Shown one piece after another: positions 1 through 4,635 of a stretch of DNA of 5,241 nt. The notes under the pieces are model-generated. The model saw only the letters and a program-made list of their open reading frames with translations. It searched no databases and was not told the origin of the DNA. Source of the stretch: Spirochaetales bacterium (GTDB lineage Bacteria > Spirochaetota > Spirochaetia > ARS1246); NCBI GenBank assembly GCA_018644745.1, contig JABGPX010000460.1:1-5241 (forward strand), written 5' to 3'. Made by a program: the position numbers and the translations under genes. Each line of letters starts with the position of its first letter. Positions within the stretch are counted from its first letter, which is position 1.

Positions 1-672
1 GCGTCCTGGCTTGGTTTCTCCACTGGCAAGCTTTTTAATTATTAGTCGCTTAATTCTTGCACTCCAAACAGCTTCATAGCTATCTGGAAACAACATATAC
101 AATAAAACATGCCGAAGATTTCTTGCGGTGGATTCAGGCTCCTCCTCTATCCATTCGGAGAATGCCCATGGGTCTGCAAGCAAAGCTTCGCGCTGATTCA
201 TGCTCAACCCATACCACTGATTCATAGCAATGATAAACCACTTGAGTTCTCGCCACCGATTCGTCTGATATGAGGTGCCTGGATTACCTATGCCGACTGT
301 AAAGGATTTCTCCAGGTTCTCAGAAAGAGATGGAAATGGTTCGCCCGAGAGCTCCCATATCTCCGCAATGTGACGTTTTTTTGTAGCAGCGCGTATTGAA
401 GACTCACCCATGAATAAAAACATCGACCACAGAATCTCTGCGGTGAGTTTTTTTGCGCCCGGGGACGCAGATTCGAGTTGAGTCGTGAGCTTCTGGTAGA
501 AGTCACCACTCCCCGAATCCAGATTCTGCACGTAGTACCGGTCAAGTTCCCGGAAATGTTCAAGGTTCCAGAGGTCCAAAGCTTCAAAAACTGAACCGCC
601 ATCTAATAGAAGGGGCTGAAACAAAGCTTCTGTTATTTTGATAAACGGAACGTACTCTTCTTCTCTCGCCAT
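1..672 (-). CDS. McrB-like AAA+ restriction motor protein, N-terminal part (3' end outside window)
   Basis: The frame is open for 224 codons from ATG 672-670 to the window edge, so only the N-terminal region is visible. The start is supported by AAGGAG at 684-679, six bases before the ATG. No NTPase motif is in view; the motor domain would lie beyond the left edge. The call rests on resemblance to the pre-motor region of McrB-like proteins: a helical domain with LTAEILWSMFLFM (residues 76-88), then WELSGEPFPSLS (106-117), VGIGNPG (126-132), TNRWRELKWFI (137-147), LLADPWAFSEW (164-174) and finally NLRHVLLYMLFPDSYE (185-200). In that family this last block precedes the AAA+ motor, which drives DNA translocation for a partner nuclease. 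Here the nuclease candidates lie upstream, beyond the IS. It could instead be a McrB-like ATPase of an unrelated neighbouring system. No signal peptide or membrane segment is visible, so it is probably cytoplasmic. Confidence 0.72.
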   Translation of the reverse strand, partial: MAREEEYVPFIKITEALFQPLLLDGGSVFEALDLWNLEHFRELDRYYVQNLDSGSGDFYQKLTTQLESASPGAKKLTAEILWSMFLFMGESSIRAATKKRHIAEIWELSGEPFPSLSENLEKSFTVGIGNPGTSYQTNRWRELKWFIIAMNQWYGLSMNQREALLADPWAFSEWIEEEPESTARNLRHVLLYMLFPDSYEAVWSARIKRLIIKKLASGETKPGR

Positions 673-888
673 TTAATTCTCCTTGGTGGCGGATGATAAT
701 CTATTGTGATACACGATGGCGCTTTCAGCAACGGATTATGTATTAGTTTTACTCACAAGTATGAAGATAACCAGTGTATAAATGGCTATAATGATAGTAT
801 AGAACGACCAATCACATTTGGTGCAATCCAAATATAGGAGAAATGGGCTACTGCACCAGCGGATCGTGATTTTCTATTTGCCAAGGTA
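673..888 (-). other. Intergenic leader upstream of the McrB-like gene
   Basis: These 216 bases, together with 2198-2270 on the other side of the IS, formed a spacer of about 286 bp before the insertion. That is long compared with the other spacers in this cluster, so a promoter for the McrB-like gene is plausible. The best candidate I see on the minus strand is TTGCAC (826-821) and TATACT (801-796) with a 19-base spacer, which is weak. The only convincing element is the Shine-Dalgarno at 684-679. I see no terminator hairpin or RNA gene. Confidence 0.4.
886..888. repeat. 3-bp target-site duplication (GTA), low-coordinate copy
   Basis: GTA directly abuts the IS end at 889 and is repeated at 2198-2200. 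A 3-bp duplication is usual for IS3-family insertion. Confidence 0.8.
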
Positions 889-914
889 TGAACCGCCCCG
901 GGTTTCCCGGAGAC
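889..914. repeat. IS terminal inverted repeat, right end (downstream of orfB)
   Basis: These 26 bases match the reverse complement of 2172-2197 without a mismatch; similarity stops at base 27. The repeat starts TGAACCGCC and contains a small internal palindrome, CCGGG-TTT-CCCGG, at 898-910. The orfB stop codon lies five bases inside it. Confidence 0.95.
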
Positions 915-918
915 TGTT

Positions 919-1827
919 TTATTTGAGTCCGGCGGCCATCGCCGGAACTTCCTGCTTCCTATTATACTCCATCTCGAACTCAGCCGGTGGAACATTTCCT
1001 ATCGGCTCAAAGATCCGCCTGTTGTTGAACCAGTCGACCCATTCAAGCGTCGCATATTCAACCGATTCCAGAGAACGCCACGGCCCGCGAGGTCGGATAA
1101 CCTCGGTTTTGAACAAACCAATAATCGATTCCGCAAGAGCGTTATCGTAGGAATCTCCAACGCTGCCCGCCGAAGGATCGATACCTGCCTCGCACAACCT
1201 TTCGGTGTACCTAATAGACAGATATTGACTGCCATGATCGCTATGATGTATCAGCCCCTCGGTCACCTGCCGGGCCCATAGCACCTGCTCCAGTGCGTCG
1301 AGCGTCAGCTCTGCACTCATCGATGCGGCCACCCGCCAGCCGACGATCATCCGGGCGAATACGTCGATGACAAATGCGACGTAGACACATCCCTTCCAGG
1401 TCGCCACATACGTGAAATCAGCCAGCCACAAGGCATTGGGGCGATTTGCAAAGAACTTACGTTTCACCAGGTCAGCCGGTCCGGTGGTATTCTCGGCAGC
1501 AACCGTGGTTCTTACTTTCTTGCCGCGCACGACGCCCTGGATGCCCTCTAAACGCATCAGACGCGCTACAGTGCATCTGGCAATCCGCAATCCCTCGCGG
1601 TTCAGCTGCCGCCACACTTTCCGTACACCATAGACCCGGAAGTTCTCTTCCCAAACCCTGCGGATCTCACCTCGGAAGAACGCATCACGACGAACTCGGT
1701 GTGGTTGTCGGTCAGGATTTCCTTCCCGTGCTTTTTGCTCATAGTAGGTCGAAGGAGCGATCGGCAATACTGCGCACATCGGCCCGACTCCATGGACCTC
1801 CCGGTGTTTGTCAATAATAGTGACCAT
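919..1827 (-). CDS. IS3-family transposase OrfB (DDE integrase domain)
   Basis: This 302-residue protein catalyses DNA cleavage and strand transfer of the IS, normally as part of an OrfAB fusion made by frameshifting. An HTH_21-type N-terminal region (about 40-100, with YGVRKVWRQL) is followed by an rve integrase core (about 125-240). The catalytic triad is complete: D137 in LADFTY, D197 in HHSDHGSQY and E233 in DNALAES. There are exactly 35 residues between the second D and the E, and K240 lies seven residues after E233, as is typical of the family. The C-terminal LEWVDWFNNRR and IGNVPPAE motifs are present. Its ATG overlaps the orfA stop codon (TAATG), placing it in the -1 frame relative to orfA. 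The length is normal and I see no inactivating change. Confidence 0.96.
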   Translation of the reverse strand: MVTIIDKHREVHGVGPMCAVLPIAPSTYYEQKAREGNPDRQPHRVRRDAFFRGEIRRVWEENFRVYGVRKVWRQLNREGLRIARCTVARLMRLEGIQGVVRGKKVRTTVAAENTTGPADLVKRKFFANRPNALWLADFTYVATWKGCVYVAFVIDVFARMIVGWRVAASMSAELTLDALEQVLWARQVTEGLIHHSDHGSQYLSIRYTERLCEAGIDPSAGSVGDSYDNALAESIIGLFKTEVIRPRGPWRSLESVEYATLEWVDWFNNRRIFEPIGNVPPAEFEMEYNRKQEVPAMAAGLK

Positions 1828-1857
1828 TACTTCTGTGGGCGGTCGAGCTCCGCCTTT
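1827..1857 (-). promoter_or_regulatory. orfA/orfB overlap with candidate -1 frameshift site
   Basis: The orfA stop and orfB start share one base (TAATG, 1829-1825). The orfB frame stays open upstream of its ATG, so a -1 slip within the last codons of orfA would give an OrfAB fusion. The best slippery candidate is A-AAG (minus strand 1857-1854, in GCA AAG of the orfA frame). It is a weak A-AAG type, not the strong A6G run of some IS3 members. The frame relation is visible in the sequence; slippage is inferred from the family. Confidence 0.45.
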
Positions 1858-2147
1858 GCGAAATATGCTGATGCTAAGCGAAGGATTTCATTGGCGCGCC
1901 GAAGCTCTCGATTCTCGCGCTCCAATTTCTTGAGCCGCTCACGATCATCACTCGTCAGACCCTCTCGCCGCCCTTGGTCCCGTTCTGCCTGGCGGACCCA
2001 CCTTCGTAGCGTCTCGGCCGTGCAACCTATCTTGCCGGCAATAGAAGTGATCGCTGACCATTGCGATTCATGTCCATTTTCTTGTTCAAAAACCAGCCGT
2101 ACCGCTCGCTCACGTACTTCCTGTGAATACCTCTTTCGTTTCTCCAT
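1827..2147 (-). CDS. IS3-family transposase OrfA (HTH and leucine zipper)
   Basis: This 106-residue protein is the DNA-binding and multimerisation part of the transposase. It binds the IS ends and, without OrfB, usually limits transposition. Residues 7-55 form the family's helix-turn-helix: YSQEVRERAVRLV, then ITSIAGKIGCTAETLRRWVRQAE. Residues 67-95 form a coiled coil with heptad leucines L75, L82 and L89 in ERLKKLERENRELRRANEIL. The start at 2147 is supported by AGAGG eight bases upstream. The gene begins about 25 bp inside the inverted repeat, so its promoter must lie in or near the IS end, where I see no strong match. Length is typical. Confidence 0.95.
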   Translation of the reverse strand: MEKRKRYSQEVRERAVRLVFEQENGHESQWSAITSIAGKIGCTAETLRRWVRQAERDQGRREGLTSDDRERLKKLERENRELRRANEILRLASAYFAKAELDRPQK

Positions 2148-2171
2148 GACACCATCCTCTCATAAGATTGT

Positions 2172-2197
2172 GTCTCCGGGAAACCCGGGGCGGTTCA
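2172..2197. repeat. IS terminal inverted repeat, left end (upstream of orfA)
   Basis: This is the exact 26-bp partner of 889-914, with its outer edge at 2197. The orfA start is 24 bases inside its inner edge. Confidence 0.95.
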
Positions 2198-2200
2198 GTA
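2198..2200. repeat. 3-bp target-site duplication (GTA), high-coordinate copy
   Basis: This is the partner of GTA at 886-888 and defines the outer boundary of the insertion. Removing 889-2200 rebuilds the empty site. Confidence 0.8.
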
Positions 2201-2270
2201 TGCGTTCCGATGGATATGTGGGGAAAGATAGAAATAACAGGAAGTGGTTTCTTATATTTAGCTATTAAGA

Positions 2271-2987
2271 TCAATCCAATTGCGTCAATATCTTTTTTAG
2301 AAGGGCCGTGTCATTCTCTACTCCAACTTTTTCCCATTCCGTGCCATTGAATATCTCGCATTTCCCCCACATTCGTTTTTGATTCCTATAGACACGCAGT
2401 ACAATAGCAAGCAACTTAATATTCGAGGCGGTTTTCTTGCGGGTGAACACATCTTTGAAAACTCTATAGATCTTATCCTCCGTCTGACTCCGTTGCTTGG
2501 TCCCAGAGGGTGACCGTGTTGTATCCTTATAGAAGTGAACAATGTAGCCGGTGCTCAATACCCGATCTTGAAGCTTTTGAATATCATTGCTAAGGTGGAT
2601 TTCGGCATCACTAGTTTTTTCGGTCCCCAACTCCACCGCAAATACTGGCTTCAGATATTCCCCTTTAGCCGTTAAGTTTATATCGGTAATGGTTGCGACA
2701 TCAACCGGGTCGAATAATGTTACATCGAGGCGCCGACCGCCGGTGCCACCGTATTCTCGATGTATTAATGATGTCTTATATACTGCCTTTGAGTCTTTGC
2801 CCTTATGTACAGCCGTCGGGTACAGAATAGTGAATGGCTCAATTCGACGGAGTTCTTCCACGAGCAGCTGCTGGAAATCAGCCTCAGAGAAATATAGAAG
2901 AGGTTCTTTGATTATTCCTATGCACGTTGTCGCTATTGCTTTATCGATATATGTTTTCCAGCTATCCCATTCTTGCCGTTTTGTCAT
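2271..2987 (-). CDS. PD-(D/E)xK nuclease-like protein, 238 aa, divergent active site
   Basis: I do not recognise a named family, but the layout fits the PD-(D/E)xK fold. There is an N-terminal helix with an acidic residue (SEADFQQLLVEELRR, 34-48, E35 or E37). A strand follows with D88 in GGRRLDVTLFD, then the core strand VFAVELGTEK (115-124) with E119. Next comes a helix with NDIQKL (134-139) and a late strand, GYIVHFYKD (147-155). The second motif is unusual: the position of the lysine in ExK is G121, and the nearest lysine is K124. The protein may therefore use a shifted lysine or be catalytically weak. The C-terminal part (about 170-238) is basic in places and may bind DNA. The ATG at 2987 follows GAGGG (2998-2994) by six bases, and a strong promoter lies upstream. 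I see no membrane segment. It may act as the nuclease partner of the McrB-like protein or of the upstream ATPase; that is inference. Confidence 0.8.
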   Translation of the reverse strand: MTKRQEWDSWKTYIDKAIATTCIGIIKEPLLYFSEADFQQLLVEELRRIEPFTILYPTAVHKGKDSKAVYKTSLIHREYGGTGGRRLDVTLFDPVDVATITDINLTAKGEYLKPVFAVELGTEKTSDAEIHLSNDIQKLQDRVLSTGYIVHFYKDTTRSPSGTKQRSQTEDKIYRVFKDVFTRKKTASNIKLLAIVLRVYRNQKRMWGKCEIFNGTEWEKVGVENDTALLKKILTQLD

Positions 2988-3040
2988 GTCGATCCCTCTA
3001 TTAATTTGTCTGACGATTATTTAAGCTTTCAATATATACA

Positions 3041-3070
3041 ATCATAACGTTGTCCCCGAGAATTAGTCAA
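3041..3070 (-). promoter_or_regulatory. Sigma-70-type promoter for the 238-aa nuclease-like gene
   Basis: On the minus strand, TTGACT (3070-3065) and TATGAT (3046-3041) each match the -35 and -10 consensus at five of six positions, with an 18-base spacer. Transcription would start near 3034, giving a leader of about 47 bases to the ATG at 2987. This is the best promoter in the window. It implies that this gene can be expressed independently of the ATPase, membrane and nuclease genes upstream. Confidence 0.6.
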
Positions 3071-3101
3071 ATTCCTTCACCTTGCTCTAAGGATTGCTGA
3101 C

Positions 3102-3130
3102 ATTCTCTCACCGGAAGATTGCGAGAGAAT
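3102..3130. repeat. Inverted repeat, 8-bp arms, at the end of the 254-aa nuclease gene
   Basis: The arms ATTCTCTC (3102-3109) and GAGAGAAT (3123-3130) are perfect, with a 13-base loop, and one arm shares the last base of the stop codon. No run of T follows on the minus strand, so this is not a classic Rho-independent terminator. It lies about 30 bp upstream of the -35 box of the next promoter, so a protein-binding site is also possible. Confidence 0.35.
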
Positions 3131-3894
3131 TAGGGCTGCTTTGAATGATCCTTTTTCCAACTCAAATATCGTATGAGCTCATCACAATTCGGGTGTTCCT
3201 TCAGGGAGCATACGTCATCCCAGGTAGCTACTGGATTACGATTCTCATGCCCGGCAGTCGAATATAACATTTCCTTTTTCCAACACACTCCAACAACATC
3301 CTGATGGGTTATATCAGGGTATATCGAGTGCACGTACCTATCAAAGAACTCCTCTCTCAGCTCCATCTGGGATTTCTTCCCGCTAACACCTTGATTGGTT
3401 GCCACTTTCGCCCGCCATTTAGCTTCCCCAAAAACGCTGGCAGCGTCGGTGAAAATCGCGAAATCCAACTCGGGACCATTGGATTCACCAATAGGTTTTT
3501 CAGGATGTGGTATTCTCCTCCAGAGGGCAACTTCGGTGTTTTCTGACGGTGTACATTCGAGTGACAGCAGATCAAAGAATGCCAAAACCCATTTTGCTCT
3601 TATTGCTATGTCCGCTCTAGAAATCGTCCCAAATACCGACCAAGTTAGAGCGTCTTCGCTGTGAAGGGATTGCAGATCAGAGTAATATCCCAGCCCTGCT
3701 ATGCAGATTCTCGCATTCTCCTCAGAAAAACCCTTTTCATGTCGGCTCTGAACACATTTTTGAATTAGCTCAATTGGCGGCCAGGGCCTTACGCCGGTTG
3801 AAACTACATTGTCGAAGGGGTGCGATGTAGCAATAACACCGCCCCGGCTTTCAGCAACCTCAATTTCGTCTCCGTTCCAGTTCTTAATAATCAT
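3130..3894 (-). CDS. PD-(D/E)xK restriction-endonuclease-like protein, 254 aa
   Basis: This is a probable DNA nuclease. The core signature is D144 in PELDFAIFTD, followed 13 residues later by E157-A-K159 in FGEAKW, the canonical D...ExK metal site. A helix with SQMELREEFFDRY (175-187) follows, with Q176 placed as in many nucleases of this fold. An acidic residue in SEDALTWSVFG (79-89; E80) matches the conserved first-helix E. The N-terminal segment (1-40) carries RGGVIATSHPFDNVVSTG, which recurs in the small ORF at 4605-4501. The start is supported by AAGGAG (3905-3900), five bases before the ATG. Upstream lies a broken ATPase C-terminus, which suggests the ancestral neighbour was an AAA+ ATPase like the one at 4636. 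No membrane segment is seen. I do not know its specificity; it could also cut RNA or be one subunit of a complex. Confidence 0.85.
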   Translation of the reverse strand: MIIKNWNGDEIEVAESRGGVIATSHPFDNVVSTGVRPWPPIELIQKCVQSRHEKGFSEENARICIAGLGYYSDLQSLHSEDALTWSVFGTISRADIAIRAKWVLAFFDLLSLECTPSENTEVALWRRIPHPEKPIGESNGPELDFAIFTDAASVFGEAKWRAKVATNQGVSGKKSQMELREEFFDRYVHSIYPDITHQDVVGVCWKKEMLYSTAGHENRNPVATWDDVCSLKEHPNCDELIRYLSWKKDHSKQP

Positions 3895-3925
3895 GTCGAC
3901 TCCTTTTCCGGCTTCTACTAGCTAC

Positions 3926-4045
3926 GCTTCCTATGTGAGAAGCCAAATTCTCATTTTGGTCATCATATCTACAACAAGCCACTTCTGCTCGAATATCCAC
4001 AGACAATTTATCACCATAAGGTATCCTTATATCTATTTGGAGGTA
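3926..4045 (-). pseudogene. Remnant of an AAA+ ATPase C-terminus (paralogue of the gene at 4636-5241)
   Basis: Read on the minus strand in the frame that follows the stop of the membrane-protein gene, this stretch contains GDKLSVDIRAEVA. The last residues of the intact ATPase contain ADRLSADIRSEVA: nine of 13 positions are identical without a gap. The match can be carried ungapped back to a Tyr at 4045-4043, and less clearly forward to an Ile-Gly near 3934, where the intact protein ends IGFLTYE. At DNA level the block CGAATATC and its surroundings are shared (3990-3997 and 4699-4706). There is no start codon, Walker motif or sensor. The frame runs on to a stop at 3886-3884, overlapping the nuclease start, as an ancestral ATPase-nuclease pair might. 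This is a scar, not a gene. Confidence 0.7.
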
Positions 4046-4471
4046 TCACCGGCGCCACTGCACCATGTGCTCGGAGTTTTTCTTATAGATCATAATGATA
4101 AATACTAGAACAATGATATGTATTATAGTTGAACCGCCAATAATTATGTTGATCACAACCCGAGGTACTCCAAGCCATTTCATACCAAACATAGCAAGAA
4201 TAATCACCGCAATTGATTCGTAACAGAAGAATAAATATATATTTCTGGATTTACGCTCAAATGTTTCTATTCGATCAATAAAGCCCGTATACTGCTCTAT
4301 CTTTACCTTCATCTTTTTTTCATCTATTTCTGCATCCATTTCCCAAATCAATTTTTTCCCAGGGAATGAATCTGAAGTAAATCTAAAAAGGACGCGGAAA
4401 CCATGTTTCATTCGGGACAATAGCCATATTGGTACTGCATTTGTTAAAACATAAACAAATATTGTTATCAT
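4046..4471 (-). CDS. Small membrane protein, three predicted transmembrane helices, 141 aa
   Basis: I do not recognise the family. Hydrophobic segments lie at about residues 2-19, 78-97 and 104-128. Between the first and second is a hydrophilic, charged stretch (about 38-76) rich in K, E and D, probably helical and perhaps a coiled coil. The C-terminus is short and basic (IYKKNSEHMVQWRR). The ATG at 4471 is favoured because it begins the first membrane helix; GAGG (4483-4480) lies eight bases upstream, while GAAGGA directly abuts the ATG and is too close to serve. It lies between two gene fragments, and its last codons (VQWRR) may derive from the ATPase remnant, since the intact ATPase has VLWNR at the matching place. 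In a defence cluster such a protein could be a membrane-damaging effector or an anchor for the ATPase; that is a guess. Confidence 0.75.
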   Translation of the reverse strand: MITIFVYVLTNAVPIWLLSRMKHGFRVLFRFTSDSFPGKKLIWEMDAEIDEKKMKVKIEQYTGFIDRIETFERKSRNIYLFFCYESIAVIILAMFGMKWLGVPRVVINIIIGGSTIIHIIVLVFIIMIYKKNSEHMVQWRR

Positions 4472-4500
4472 TCCTTCAACCTCACCGGTCCATCATTAAC

Positions 4501-4605
4501 TCATTTTACTGTGGAAATCACATCATCGAAGGAAGGAGAAGCAGTGATAACGCACCATCTATCAGGGATATATAGATCGCTGTCGCCCCCATTCTCTCTA
4601 CTCAT
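4501..4605 (-). pseudogene. 34-codon ORF, truncated paralogue of the 254-aa nuclease N-terminus
   Basis: The ORF starts at ATG 4605, five bases after AAGG (4614-4611), and stops at 4503-4501. It could be translated. From its GD to the STV near its end, it aligns without gaps to residues 8-34 of the 254-aa nuclease, with 11 identities in 27. The clearest part is VITASPSFDDVISTV against VIATSHPFDNVVSTG. It ends before any catalytic residue. The nuclease reading does not resume in any frame before the membrane-protein gene at 4471. It follows the intact ATPase by 30 bp, just as the intact nuclease follows an ATPase remnant. The most likely explanation is the stub of a duplicated nuclease gene; a functional short peptide carrying the same N-terminal motif is the alternative. 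Confidence 0.55.
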
Positions 4606-4635
4606 ATTTGCCTTTTTTCTGCTATTCCTTGGTTT

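Larger units (their letters stand above)
889..2197 (-). mobile_element. Complete IS3-family insertion sequence, IS51-type, 1309 bp
   Basis: The element is bounded by 26-bp perfect inverted repeats (889-914 and 2172-2197) that begin with TG, and is flanked by a 3-bp GTA direct repeat. Inside are two overlapping reading frames, orfA (helix-turn-helix and leucine zipper) and orfB (DDE transposase), both intact. This is the standard IS3-family plan. OrfB most resembles the IS51-type transposases, recognised by stretches such as LPIAPSTYY, YGVRKVWRQ and WVDWFNNRR. Perfect ends, an unmutated duplication and uninterrupted frames indicate a recent, probably still mobile copy. Its GC content looks higher than that of the flanking genes. 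It sits in the spacer between the 238-aa nuclease-like gene and the McrB-like gene, reading the same way as both. It could weaken or alter read-through to the McrB-like gene. Confidence 0.95.

Noticed and set aside
288..602. Minus-strand ORF of 104 codons
   Set aside because: It lies wholly inside the McrB-like reading frame (672 to the left edge), in another frame, has no good ribosome binding site and gives an unstructured, arginine- and serine-rich product.
1699..2268. Plus-strand ORF of 189 codons across orfA
   Set aside because: It is antisense to the transposase genes and runs through an IS end; the product is arginine- and serine-rich, typical of a shadow frame.
2587..3024. Plus-strand ORF of 145 codons
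   Set aside because: It is antisense to the 238-aa nuclease-like gene, which has a ribosome binding site, a promoter and fold motifs on the minus strand.
3102..3130. Rho-independent terminator after the 254-aa nuclease
   Set aside because: The stem is only 8 bp with a 13-base loop and no T-run follows, so I list it as an inverted repeat.
3048..3176. Plus-strand open frame containing helix-like ILSPEDCERIRAALNDPF
   Set aside because: It reads like a protein, but has no ATG or GTG start, is only 42 codons, and overlaps the minus-strand promoter and the nuclease 3' end. A decayed fragment cannot be excluded.
3931..4017. 28-codon ORF with an upstream AAGGA on the minus strand (MVINCLW...)
   Set aside because: It occupies the ATPase-remnant stretch in a different frame, has no recognisable feature, and the remnant similarity explains the sequence better.
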